Below are positions 19,010 to 28,517 of a stretch of DNA of 64,000 nucleotides, piece by piece. The notes below the pieces were generated by a model. That model was not told the DNA's origin. It saw only the letters and a program-made list of their open reading frames with translations, and did not search any database. Origin of the DNA: CBCPNA01 sp965120415 (GTDB lineage Bacteria > Bacillota > Clostridia > Lachnospirales > CAG-274); the NCBI GenBank assembly GCA_965120415.1, contig CBCPNA010000005.1, positions 24,787 through 88,786 on the forward strand, written 5' to 3'. A program made the position numbers and the translations under genes. Position 1 is the stretch's first letter. Each line of letters begins with the position of its first letter.

Positions 19010-20050
19010 TTACGCATTTTCATCTTTTGAAGTTCTATTTTTATATACATAAATCATAAGAATTAATATAGCAAAAAATATAAATACAACAATAGTCGCT
19101 TTATAATTTTGTATAGCTATTAATATAGCTATTATAGCGCTAAAAAAGCTCAATATATATAAAATAATAACTGCCTGTTTATGGCTATATCCACTATCTA
19201 TAAGCCTATGATGCAAGTGCCCCCTATCAGCAAGCATTAAAGATTGCCTTTTTATAGCTCTTCTAAGCATAGCAAAAAGAGTATCAAATATAGGGAGCGC
19301 AACAGCAAGTATAGATATTATAACAGATAAAATAGCGTAACTTTTATAGACTCCTATACAAGATGTAACTGCTAAAACATAGCCTAAAAATGTCGCTCCG
19401 GTATCGCCCATATATATTTCTGCTGGGCTAAAATTGCGTGGCAAAAAGCCAAGGCAAGAGCCAGCTAAAATAGCAGTGAGTGTTACCGCTAAGGTGCTAC
19501 CAGATATAAGGCATAATACCATAAGGCATAAAGACGCAATAGAAGAAACTCCAGCAGCCAAGCCATCAACCCCATCAATTAAATTAACAGCGTTTATAAG
19601 CCCCATTATCCAAATTATGGTTATAAAAGAGCTAAGGGGCTTTAAATATTGCCAAAAAGGCCACATTATAACATCTATCCTTGTACCAGAATAAACAACA
19701 ACTAAAGCCGCTAAAAGTTGTGCAACAAATTTAACTTTAGCCGTAAGTTCATATATATCATCAAATATACCTAATATTACAATTATTATACCACCAATCA
19801 AAAAGCCCAAAAATTGCCTTGTATGAAATTCTGGTATAAAAAATGACAAAATGCTAACTGTTATAATAAAGCCTAAAAATATAGCAAGCCCTCCCATACG
19901 TGGCATAGGCTCTTTATTTAACCCTCTTGATTTTGGATAATCTATAGCCTTTAGCTTATAAGAAATTTTTTTGGCAAGTGGAGTTGTTAACATAGATACA
20001 GCAAATGATATAAAAAATCCAGCTAAATACAATAACCAATTATGCTCCAA
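19010..20050 (-). CDS. tagO: Undecaprenyl-phosphate GlcNAc-1-phosphate transferase (TagO/WecA type)
   Basis: Polytopic membrane enzyme that moves GlcNAc-1-phosphate (or a related sugar phosphate) from UDP to undecaprenyl phosphate, starting teichoic acid or surface polysaccharide synthesis. 346 residues with about ten helices. Diagnostic motifs: PMPRMGGLAIF, GIFDDIYEL (the DD pair), NAVNLIDGVDGLAAG, YMGDTGATFLGY and the cytoplasmic RGHLHHRL histidine motif that marks the WecA/TagO branch over MraY. The start is TTG at 20050 with GGAGGG upstream. Last gene of the secC-sua5-ywlE-rpiB-upp-tagO run. Confidence 0.9.
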   Translation of the reverse strand: MEHNWLLYLAGFFISFAVSMLTTPLAKKISYKLKAIDYPKSRGLNKEPMPRMGGLAIFLGFIITVSILSFFIPEFHTRQFLGFLIGGIIIVILGIFDDIYELTAKVKFVAQLLAALVVVYSGTRIDVIMWPFWQYLKPLSSFITIIWIMGLINAVNLIDGVDGLAAGVSSIASLCLMVLCLISGSTLAVTLTAILAGSCLGFLPRNFSPAEIYMGDTGATFLGYVLAVTSCIGVYKSYAILSVIISILAVALPIFDTLFAMLRRAIKRQSLMLADRGHLHHRLIDSGYSHKQAVIILYILSFFSAIIAILIAIQNYKATIVVFIFFAILILMIYVYKNRTSKDENA

Positions 20051-20071
20051 ATTTAACCCTCCTTTTAAAGG

Positions 20072-21143
<1,072 letters not shown>

Positions 21144-21154
21144 AAATTCAACTC

Positions 21155-21601
21155 CTAAATTTTTTCAAAATCTATTTTATTTATTAAAAATTGCAATTCT
21201 TCTAAACATTGTTCGTATTTTAAAAGCCCTAAATTGTAAGGGTCTTGTACATCTTTATCTTTATTTAAAGCATATTTATACAGGGTAAAAACTTTTTGTT
21301 TATATTTTGGAAAAAGCCCTTCTATATAGCTTTTATGAAAGCTTTCCATAACAAAAATAGCAGTTGCTATTTTTAAATCTTGTTCTGTTATAGGTTTTGC
21401 TATATGATTTGATAAATCTATATTAAGCTTTTTAGCTACTTTTATCGTTTCTTCTTTTGCTTTTAAGGCAGTTACAAAAAGCCCTCTTGATTGTATATCT
21501 ATATTTTTATTTTGTTTATCTTGTAAGTATTTTTTGGCTAACCCTTCTGCAAGAGGGCTACGGCAAGTATTACCACTACAAACAAAAAACACACTTTTCA
21601 T
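21155..21601 (-). CDS. ywlE: Low-molecular-weight protein tyrosine/arginine phosphatase
   Basis: Phosphatase of the LMW-PTP fold. The P-loop VCSGNTCRSPLAEG at the N-terminus has the catalytic Cys and Arg, and the general acid DPYNLG is near the end. 148 residues from the ATG at 21601, preceded by GAGGTG; an in-frame GTG at 21613 would overlap that SD. The Thr in the P-loop (NTCRS) matches YwlE-type phosphoarginine phosphatases rather than tyrosine-specific members; that is inference. It is flanked by sua5 and rpiB as in Bacillus. Confidence 0.85.
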   Translation of the reverse strand: MKSVFFVCSGNTCRSPLAEGLAKKYLQDKQNKNIDIQSRGLFVTALKAKEETIKVAKKLNIDLSNHIAKPITEQDLKIATAIFVMESFHKSYIEGLFPKYKQKVFTLYKYALNKDKDVQDPYNLGLLKYEQCLEELQFLINKIDFEKI

Positions 21602-21609
21602 AAAACACC

Positions 21610-22650
21610 TCACACATTAATTATATTATAGCAAGCTGCCTTTTTAATACGGTTCATTATAGCAAGCCCTATTTCTTCTTCTGCAAAATATTCTATATAT
21701 ATATGTTCAAAGTTTAGCAAATCGCATTTTCTTAAAATATCAAATAAATTTTGGGCTATTATTTGCATATCGTTTACAGAGCCTATGTTTAAAGTATTGT
21801 AATTTTCAAATTCAGGAAAATGATTTATCATCTCTGAAGATATTATAGCAACGCTATTTTCATTTTTTTGCAAAAGGCTTAATATTTGCTTTGCTTTATT
21901 AAAAAGACTGCCCTTTATAATAACCATCTGCCCTTTTGGAGCATAATGCTTATATTTCATACCGGGGGCTTTTGGCAATGCATTAATATTTAAGGTAGAA
22001 TTATCTATTAAAATATTTTGGCATACCTCTTTTAGCATATTTTTTGTGACGCTGCCTGGTCTTAAAATAATAAGCTTGTCTTCTAAAATTTGCACAACAG
22101 TCGATTCTAGCCCAAAAGTACAGCTTCCTCCATCCAAAATCATGTCGATTTTACCATTTAGATCGTTTACAACATGTTCTGCTTTTGTAGGGCTTGGACT
22201 ACCAGATAAATTAGCGCTAGGGGCGGCTATAGGAAAGGCGCAATATTTCATTAAATCTAAAGCTATATCATTTTTAGGCATTCTTATAGCTATAGTATTT
22301 AAAGTGATATTTTGTGTAGGCAAAATATTTTTGCTTTTTAAAACAAGGGTTAAAGCACCAGGCCAAAATTTTTGCATTAAATCATGCGCTATAGGTGGTA
22401 TATAAGCAAGCTTTTTTGCATCTTCTATATTTGCTATATGGATAATAAGGGGGTTATCTTTTGGTCTATTTTTTGCCAAAAATATTTTGTCGGTAGCGTT
22501 AGCGCTAAAAGCATTTGCTCCAAGCCCATATACCGTTTCTGTCGGAAAGGCAACAAGCCCCTCATTTTTTAAAATATTAGCCGCCTTTTTTAAGACGGCT
22601 TTATATTCATTTATATTTTTTTTATCTAACTTTTTAAATATAGTGTTCAA
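21610..22650 (-). CDS. ywlC: L-threonylcarbamoyladenylate synthase
   Basis: Makes threonylcarbamoyl-AMP for the t6A modification of ANN-decoding tRNAs. The YrdC domain carries FPTETVYGLGANAF, KNRPKDNPLIIHI and APSANLSGSPSPT, followed by a C-terminal Sua5 domain beginning near PGMKYKHYAPK. I place the start at the TTG at 22650, just past the secC stop with GGTG upstream. It gives 346 residues, the usual length of this family; longer in-frame starts overlap secC. Confidence 0.9.
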   Translation of the reverse strand: MNTIFKKLDKKNINEYKAVLKKAANILKNEGLVAFPTETVYGLGANAFSANATDKIFLAKNRPKDNPLIIHIANIEDAKKLAYIPPIAHDLMQKFWPGALTLVLKSKNILPTQNITLNTIAIRMPKNDIALDLMKYCAFPIAAPSANLSGSPSPTKAEHVVNDLNGKIDMILDGGSCTFGLESTVVQILEDKLIILRPGSVTKNMLKEVCQNILIDNSTLNINALPKAPGMKYKHYAPKGQMVIIKGSLFNKAKQILSLLQKNENSVAIISSEMINHFPEFENYNTLNIGSVNDMQIIAQNLFDILRKCDLLNFEHIYIEYFAEEEIGLAIMNRIKKAACYNIINV

Positions 22651-22651
22651 A

Positions 22652-23149
22652 TTAATTTGCACCACAACATTTTTTATATTTTTTACCACTACCACAAGGG
22701 CAAGGCTCATTTCTTTCAATTTTCTTTTCTTTAACTACAGTTTTTGAGCTTTTTTGAGTTTTGTATAGTATCCTTCTTTTATCTTCTGTAAAAATGTTGT
22801 CCCATTGAGGCAAATTGTATAAATGGTCTGCTTTATATTCTACCATTTTTTGGTACAACTTTTCAAAATCTATGTTTATAACAACTGTAGAATCTTCAGT
22901 CAATTTTTCAAGCTCTATTTTAGGGTCTTGTGTATCGTTTAAGCCGTCTATAAAGCCTAAAAAATATTCTTCCGACATATCAAATTTTTTAGCAAGCTCT
23001 GTTATAGTGCCTTCTAGCTTTTCTATTTTTTGTTCCAAAATAGCCTCGTATATTTTCTGCTCTTTTGGCACAAAATCATCCCATAGCTTGTCGTTAATAC
23101 TGCTATTTTCTTTATATGCTTTACTAAACCATCTTTCATATAATGTCAT
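22652..23149 (-). CDS. SEC-C motif protein
   Basis: 165 residues ending in a SEC-C zinc-binding motif, [17 protein letters not shown], the same element found at the C-terminus of SecA. The remainder is mostly helical and charged, and I recognise no domain there. Role unknown; SEC-C motifs bind zinc and often contact ribosomes or SecB-like partners. SD AAGGAGGAG. First gene of the sua5-rpiB-upp-tagO operon. Confidence 0.75.
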   Translation of the reverse strand: MTLYERWFSKAYKENSSINDKLWDDFVPKEQKIYEAILEQKIEKLEGTITELAKKFDMSEEYFLGFIDGLNDTQDPKIELEKLTEDSTVVINIDFEKLYQKMVEYKADHLYNLPQWDNIFTEDKRRILYKTQKSSKTVVKEKKIERNEPCPCGSGKKYKKCCGAN

Positions 23150-23465
23150 TTTATGCTCCTCCTTGAAGAGTTATATTAACCCTTTAATATGATTTAAACG
23201 GCTAAAACCGCCTTAATATATAACACAAATATGCAAGGCTAATTATTTTAAACGCTATGTAGCGTTAAGCGCAAGAGCCAAGCCTTTTTTTCATTTTAAC
23301 ATACAAAAAAACTTTATTCAAGTATAATTTAAAATTATATATAAATACGATACAGCGCCTAATAAAAGAGCTTTTGCACCTTGAATAGAGGTATAAATTT
23401 GTAATTATTTTATAAATTTATTATAACATATTATATTTATATATTCAAGAAAAATAATTTTCCTT
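23150..23465 (-). promoter_or_regulatory. Two promoters and a structured leader ahead of the secC-sua5 operon
   Basis: Minus-strand promoter 1: TTGAAT (23448-23443), 17-base spacer, TATAAT (23425-23420). Promoter 2: TTGAAT (23321-23316), 17-base spacer, TAAAAT (23298-23293). From promoter 2 the transcript would begin close to 23286 and fold as an outer AAGGCT/AGCCTT stem (23286-23281 with 23240-23235) enclosing an AACGCT/AGCGTT hairpin (23066-region excluded; arms 23066 not involved, arms at 23266-23261 and 23256-23251). About 85 further leader bases precede the ATG. I do not recognise a known riboswitch. Confidence 0.5.
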
Positions 23466-24824
23466 TTATATAATAAAATTCAAAAGCTCATTAACATTAG
23501 CTACCGGTAATATTTTAGCGTTATTTATATTACTAACTTCTTTAAAATTAGCTTTAGGCAAAACTATCGTTTCAAAGCCCAGTTTTATAGATTCTATAAC
23601 CCTTTTTTCTGTAAGAGATATAGACCGTATTTCTCCAGCTAGCCCTATCTCACCAAAAATGATGGTTTTCTTGTCGATAGCTTTATTTTTATAGCTAGAT
23701 ACAATAGATGCTAATATAGCGCTATCTAAAGCTGGCTCCAAAACTTTCATACCTCCAGCAAGATTTGTATATATATCATATGTTCCAAGCTTTAGCCCTA
23801 CCTTTTTTTCAAGTACCGCTATTAGCAAAATTGTTCTATTAAAGTCCATGCCAGTAACCATACGGCGTGGTATATTAAATGTTGTATAGCTTACTAAAGA
23901 TTGCACCTCTGTAAGGATAGGTCTTGTGCCTTCCATGCTACAGCTTACAACAGAGCCCGATGCTCCTTCTGGCCTGCCAACAAGCATATATTCAGATGGA
24001 TTGGTTATTTGCATAAGCCCTTCTCTTCTCATTTCAAATATGCCTATTTCATTTGTAGAGCCAAATCTATTTTTTACAGCCCTAAGTATCCTATAATTTG
24101 CCATTTTTTCGCCTTCAAAATATAAAACGGTATCCACCATATGCTCTAATATGCGTGGGCCAGCTATTGTACCATCTTTTGTAACATGTGATACTATAAG
24201 GGTTGATATATTATTACCTTTGCATATCCTCATTATTTTGCTGGTACATTCTCTTACCTGTGTGACGCTACCTGGAGCTGATGAAAGCTCTTCTAAAAAG
24301 ACAGTCTGGATAGAATCTATTATGACTAAATCAGGCTTTATATCCAAAATAGCGCTTTCTATAATATTAAAATTTGTTTCTGAAAGCAGCATTAAGTTTT
24401 CTGTCGTTATATTTAGCCTTGTTGCTCTAAGCTTTATTTGCTTTGCAGATTCTTCTCCAGACACATATAATATTTTTTTGTCTTGCTCCCCTATATGCTG
24501 GCATATTTGTAAAAGAAGGGTAGATTTGCCTATACCAGGGTCGCCCCCAACAAGGCTTAGGCTCCCTTTAACAAGCCCTCCCCCCAAGACACGGTCTAGC
24601 TCTTGTATTTTTGTTTTTGTCCTTATTTCTTCCATATTTGTTATGCTAGAAAGTTTTAAGATATTTGTTTGATTTAAGCTTTGCATATAATGCTTTTGGG
24701 GTCTTTCTTCAAAAACTTCTTCTACAAGGGTAGAAAAGTTGCCACAAGAAGGGCATTTGCCAAGCCATTTGCCTGTTTCATATCCACATTCTTGACATAT
24801 ATATTTTGCTTTTAGTTTTGCCAT
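23466..24824 (-). CDS. radA: DNA repair protein RadA (Sms)
   Basis: DnaB-like helicase/branch-migration factor in recombination. 452 residues: N-terminal zinc finger CQECGYETGKWLGKCPSCG, Walker A GGDPGIGKSTLLLQ near residue 95, the RadA signature KNRFGSTNEIG, and a Lon-protease-like C-terminal domain. SD GAGGTA. No neighbour of the usual clpC-disA-radA set is present. Confidence 0.95.
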   Translation of the reverse strand: MAKLKAKYICQECGYETGKWLGKCPSCGNFSTLVEEVFEERPQKHYMQSLNQTNILKLSSITNMEEIRTKTKIQELDRVLGGGLVKGSLSLVGGDPGIGKSTLLLQICQHIGEQDKKILYVSGEESAKQIKLRATRLNITTENLMLLSETNFNIIESAILDIKPDLVIIDSIQTVFLEELSSAPGSVTQVRECTSKIMRICKGNNISTLIVSHVTKDGTIAGPRILEHMVDTVLYFEGEKMANYRILRAVKNRFGSTNEIGIFEMRREGLMQITNPSEYMLVGRPEGASGSVVSCSMEGTRPILTEVQSLVSYTTFNIPRRMVTGMDFNRTILLIAVLEKKVGLKLGTYDIYTNLAGGMKVLEPALDSAILASIVSSYKNKAIDKKTIIFGEIGLAGEIRSISLTEKRVIESIKLGFETIVLPKANFKEVSNINNAKILPVANVNELLNFII

Positions 24825-25100
24825 TTAAAATACCTCTTTATTTATTTGTCTATAAGCTAAATTTGCCTTTATTTTATTAATATTTACTTTATTTAAGTAT
24901 TGTATGTGCTTTTACAGCTTATCTTCAAAGACTTTTATAAAGGTAGAAAATTATTATTTGCTATTTTCTAAAATTAATGCATTAAGCACTACATATACTT
25001 TTAAGCCTTATTTCAAATTTCTACAAAGGCTTAAAATGTTTATTTTAAACAAAAGGTATAATAGGCAAAAGCCCTTTATACTTTACTTTAATTTAATATA

Positions 25101-25514
25101 CTAATCATTTTTATGAATTTTTACAAATTGCTTATCCTTTAAAAGCGTAGCGCTAAAGTTTATTTTGCCAGCTAGATTTGTTTTTATTTTATCTATATTA
25201 ACCTCATTTACATATAAAGAATAGTTTGTATTAGGCTCTAGCTCTAATGTAATAAGCGTATCGCCCTTACCTTCTATATAAAAGCTTGTTATATCCTCTT
25301 TTAATGAAAAATTGTGGATACAAGCTCCAGGTACCGTTTCCAAAACAAGCTTATCATTTTTAGAAAGCCTTGTTATTTCTTTGCATGTTTTGAGCTTATA
25401 TATATCGCCCAAAACTTCAAATTTATCTATTTTTAATTTTTCTTCTATTTCATAATTACCAAAACTTAATGTTTTATCTTCATTTAAAATAATTCCATCT
25501 TGTATACCAGACAT
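25101..25514 (-). CDS. Conserved hypothetical protein, small beta-rich domain
   Basis: 137 residues, no signal peptide or membrane segment, predicted largely beta strand. It resembles a family of short Clostridia proteins often labelled 'endosialidase' in databases, with the pattern SFGNYE, CKEITRL, ETVPGACIHNF and LELEPNTNYSLYVN. I know of no evidence that such proteins have sialidase activity, and no catalytic motif is visible. It follows ribU by 16 bases and may share its riboswitch-controlled transcript. Confidence 0.6.
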   Translation of the reverse strand: MSGIQDGIILNEDKTLSFGNYEIEEKLKIDKFEVLGDIYKLKTCKEITRLSKNDKLVLETVPGACIHNFSLKEDITSFYIEGKGDTLITLELEPNTNYSLYVNEVNIDKIKTNLAGKINFSATLLKDKQFVKIHKND

Positions 25515-25530
25515 AACATATCCTCCATAA

Positions 25531-26046
25531 TTATAGATTAAGCTTTAAAGCTTTTTTCAAAGGTTTTAAAATAATTAAAATCAAAATACCATTTATTGCC
25601 CCTTTTGCTATATTAAAAGGTATTATTAAAGGTATCAATAATGCTACAACATCTTTAAAAGCATAGCCAAAAAATATAGGGGTAAAAAACAGATTTAAAA
25701 GTATCATTATAATAGTCATGCTTATTGTGCCTATCGTAATACCTATTAATAAGCTTTTTAAGCTTTTTTTATATATAAAGCATATAGGCACTATGTAAAA
25801 AACGCTAGCAAGCAAATTCATAACAAGACCAAATAGCCCCGAAGAACTCATTGTTAAAAATTCTAACAAGCATGTTATAAATATGCTTATTAAAAAATAA
25901 TTGCCTGCTATTAAAATACCCCCTAAACATAATATAGCGTCTTTTATGTCAAAATCTAAAAAAGAAATAGGTATTTTTATAATAAATAATGTAGCATAAG
26001 CTAAGACTGCTATTAAAGATGATAGTATCATTTTTTTTAAATTCAT
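25531..26046 (-). CDS. ribU: Riboflavin ECF transporter S component
   Basis: Substrate-binding membrane subunit of an energy-coupling factor transporter. 171 residues, about six helices, starting MNLKKMILSSLIAVLAYATLF. Family membership is suggested by length, topology and the FMN riboswitch immediately upstream, which points to riboflavin or FMN import. The ECF ATPases and EcfT are not nearby, so it probably shares a common energising module. SD AGGAGG, which the riboswitch can mask. Confidence 0.88.
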   Translation of the reverse strand: MNLKKMILSSLIAVLAYATLFIIKIPISFLDFDIKDAILCLGGILIAGNYFLISIFITCLLEFLTMSSSGLFGLVMNLLASVFYIVPICFIYKKSLKSLLIGITIGTISMTIIMILLNLFFTPIFFGYAFKDVVALLIPLIIPFNIAKGAINGILILIILKPLKKALKLNL

Positions 26047-26069
26047 ATTAAGCCTCCTAAAGGGGCAAA

Positions 26070-26176
26070 ATCTTCTCTCATCCAGACTTTAACTGTCGGT
26101 ATCGGAATTTCACCAATTCGTGCAAAAGCTCGCAGACTTTAACTGCCGGTAAGGAATCTCACCTTGCCCCGAAGAT
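26070..26176 (-). ncRNA. FMN riboswitch (RFN element)
   Basis: On the minus strand the conserved blocks appear in order: ATCTTCGGGGCAAGGTGA, ACCGGCAGTTAAAGTCTG, GGTGAAATTCCGATACCGAC and AGTCTGGATGAGAGAAGAT. The closing stem is ATCTTC/GAAGAT. After the aptamer, CCCC can pair with the AGGAGG of ribU, so control of translation is likely: FMN binding would lower ribU expression. Confidence 0.95.
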
Positions 26177-26188
26177 ATTTATTTTTAT

Positions 26189-26302
26189 TTATATATTAGT
26201 TATTATAATTTTTGTTATTTTGATTTGCATTACCCTTCCTAAAAAGGAAAATCTTTTCTCCATGCTTACAGCCGGTATTAAATAGCGCTTTACCCAAAAG
26301 AT
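26189..26302 (-). other. Shrunken copy of the riboswitch, RBS and start region
   Basis: On the minus strand a 52-base unit (26302-26251) has a perfect 7-base closing stem ATCTTTT/AAAAGAT. Inside are GGGTAAAG and ATACCGGCTGTAAGCATGG, resembling one arm of the FMN aptamer. It continues into TTTAGGAAGGGTAATGC, which parallels TTTAGGAGGCTTAATATG of ribU, and then a 13-codon ORF (26230-26189) MQIKITKIIITNI, similar in pattern to the RibU N-terminus. It lies between gapN and the intact riboswitch. Confidence 0.5.
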
Positions 26303-26308
26303 ACTTTA

Positions 26309-27754
26309 CTATATATTAATAACCGTAACTTTTGGCCTTGTCATAGCCTCCATAGAGTATTTAACACCTTGCACCCCTATGCCCGATGCTTTAACCCCTA
26401 AAAATGGAAAATTGTCTGGGCCTCTTTCTGTTTTGTTATTTATTTGTACAGTGCCGACTTCTAGCTTATCTGCTATATAAAAGGCTTTATCTATATCTTG
26501 TGTAAATACAGAGCTTTGAAGGCCGTATTCTGATTTGTTAGCTATTTCTATAGCTTCTTCATAAGATTTAACTTTAATAATAGGCAAAACAGGACCAAAA
26601 GGCTCTTGCCATGCAACATCCATATCTAATGTAATATCTTTTATAAGGGTAGGGTATATTAAATTTCCTTCTCTATTACCACCGTATAAAACGTTTGCGC
26701 CCTTTTCTTTAGCATCTTTTATAAGATTTTCTACAAAATCAGCAGATGCTTTATTTATTAAAGGTACAACATCAAAATCGCCGTTTAAAGGGTTACCAAC
26801 AGTAACATTGTCCATTTTTTTATGCAAAAGGCTTGTTAGCTTTTCATGCACTTGTTCCATAACCAAAACTCTTTTTATAGCTGTACAGCGCTGCCCTGAA
26901 TAAGAAAATGCTCCAGATATTATTTGATGTGCTGTTTTTTCTAAATCGGCATCTTCTAGCACAATAGCGGCGTCTTTGCCCCCTAATTCTAGTATATAAG
27001 ATACCATCTTGCTCTTTTCTGTAATCCTTTTGCCAACTTCTGTACTACCGGTAAAGTTGATAAAATCTATATCTTCATGAGAAACTATATAGTCGCCTAT
27101 TTCGCTCCCTTTTCCGGTAACGGTTTGTAATACACCAGGCAAAAGCCCTGCCTTTTCAAAAGCTCTAGCTAAATAAAGCCCACATATGCTTCCTTGTGTA
27201 GCTGGCTTTAATACAACGCTATTGCCCATAGCTATAGCTGGCGCTATTTTGGATGCGGCAAGATTTATAGGATAATTAAAAGGTGATATAGCTAAAATAA
27301 CCCCTAAAGGCTCTCTTTTTATAATAGCAGTTTTTTGCTTACTTCCTTTGTAAAAGTTATCGCCTTTTAAAGCTTCGTCTGTAAATGTCCTAGCGGTATC
27401 TGCTGTATATTTGATAAAATCTATAGTACGCATAACTTCTGATTTGGCGCTTTTTTTATCTTTGCCTATTTCATGTAGCATAATATTAACAAATGCATCT
27501 ACATTTTGTGCAAGGATATCGCAAGCTTTGTATAATAAATTGCAACGTTCATCTATAGATGTATTTTGCCATATCTTTTGCGCCTTTTTTGCGCTACTTA
27601 GCACATTATCTACCTCTTGCCTTGACATAGATTGTACAAAGCCTACCGTGCTTTCATCTAATACCGATTTTATTTCTATATTATTTTGGCTTTTTACCCA
27701 ATTGCCATTAACAAGATTTTTATATATATTATTTTCTTTTATATCTTCAAACAT
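26309..27754 (-). CDS. gapN: NADP-dependent non-phosphorylating glyceraldehyde-3-phosphate dehydrogenase
   Basis: Aldehyde dehydrogenase superfamily enzyme, 481 residues from the ATG at 27754 (AAAGGAGA upstream; an in-frame start at 27799 has no SD). Catalytic glutamate is in LELGGKDAAIVLEDADL and the catalytic cysteine in YSGQRCTAIKR. The C-terminal RGPDNFPFLGVKASGIGVQG pattern is typical of GapN rather than of other ALDHs. GapN oxidises glyceraldehyde-3-phosphate to 3-phosphoglycerate, yielding NADPH but no ATP, a common NADPH source in anaerobic Firmicutes. Confidence 0.88.
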   Translation of the reverse strand: MFEDIKENNIYKNLVNGNWVKSQNNIEIKSVLDESTVGFVQSMSRQEVDNVLSSAKKAQKIWQNTSIDERCNLLYKACDILAQNVDAFVNIMLHEIGKDKKSAKSEVMRTIDFIKYTADTARTFTDEALKGDNFYKGSKQKTAIIKREPLGVILAISPFNYPINLAASKIAPAIAMGNSVVLKPATQGSICGLYLARAFEKAGLLPGVLQTVTGKGSEIGDYIVSHEDIDFINFTGSTEVGKRITEKSKMVSYILELGGKDAAIVLEDADLEKTAHQIISGAFSYSGQRCTAIKRVLVMEQVHEKLTSLLHKKMDNVTVGNPLNGDFDVVPLINKASADFVENLIKDAKEKGANVLYGGNREGNLIYPTLIKDITLDMDVAWQEPFGPVLPIIKVKSYEEAIEIANKSEYGLQSSVFTQDIDKAFYIADKLEVGTVQINNKTERGPDNFPFLGVKASGIGVQGVKYSMEAMTRPKVTVINI

Positions 27755-28108
27755 ATTATTCTCCTTTGAAAAAAATAAAATATAATTAAAAATAATCACC
27801 TCAAAAATATATATTTTAGATTAGTTTAACAGATAATTAAAATTTTTTCAAGCAAAATAAAATTTAAATAATTTATTTATATTTTTTACAAAATACAATT
27901 TGTTATACTTATTTTTAAAAATATATAACCATTTTAAAATCCTTATTATAAAAAAATTAGACAATTTTTTAATTGATTAGACTTTTTTTGTGTGCTATAA
28001 TCTATAATGTATTTAGCTATATTTTTTAGCTTTCAAATTTTATTAATTATATTTTAAATTACAAATATAATTATATAAAACAAATATTTTATAATTAGGA
28101 GAGATAGT
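27755..28108. other. Divergent promoter region, no gene
   Basis: Minus-strand gapN promoter TTGAAA (27851-27846), 17-base spacer, TAAACT (27828-27823). Plus-strand promoter of the membrane-protein cluster TTGATT (27973-27978), 17-base spacer, TATAAT (27996-28001). Nothing else seen. Confidence 0.65.
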
Positions 28109-28483
28109 ATGAATATTCTTAGTTTTTTTGCATTATTAATTTTGAGCTTTGTTTTAAAAGTGGCGGGCTGTTTTTATATACATAAAGATAGCAAAAAAAG
28201 AGGCTTTAAAAGCCCAGCTTTAATTACGGTTCTTTATTTTTTCTGGTATTATGTAGCGTCTATTGCGTATCTTATCGTTGTTTCTTGCCAAAAAGAAGAT
28301 AAAATGCGTATAAGAGAAGACGCATCAAATGATATAGCAAATGAAGCTAAATCTTACCCTTTGCCTAAATTTTTAATAGCGCTTATAGTAATAGACTTAA
28401 TAATTAAATGCTTATGTTTATGGAGCTATATAAGCATTTTATCAGATTTAATAGATAGTCTTTTTTCATGGCTTTTTTATTAA
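28109..28483 (+). CDS. Small membrane protein, paralog A
   Basis: 124 residues. First member of a run of four related genes. Two N-terminal membrane helices are separated by a short basic loop, KVAGCFYIHKDSKKRGFKSPA, which is shared almost word for word with paralogs C and D. A third hydrophobic segment lies near the C-terminus. The loop between helices 2 and 3 is charged. No known domain recognised; the conserved D-S-K-K-R-x-F-x-S-P motif between helices 1 and 2 is the family mark. SD TAGGAGAG. Confidence 0.7.
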   Translation: MNILSFFALLILSFVLKVAGCFYIHKDSKKRGFKSPALITVLYFFWYYVASIAYLIVVSCQKEDKMRIREDASNDIANEAKSYPLPKFLIALIVIDLIIKCLCLWSYISILSDLIDSLFSWLFY

Positions 28484-28517
28484 AAATATTAATTTTATTT
28501 AAGGAAAGGCGTATTTT

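Noticed and set aside
23235..23290. Plus-strand intrinsic terminator
   Set aside because: Stem plus T8 fits, but no plus-strand gene or promoter precedes it; the minus-strand leader explanation fits the promoters better.
24904..25104. 66-codon plus-strand ORF between radA and its neighbour
   Set aside because: No SD, skewed Tyr/Phe/Lys composition, no similarity recognised.
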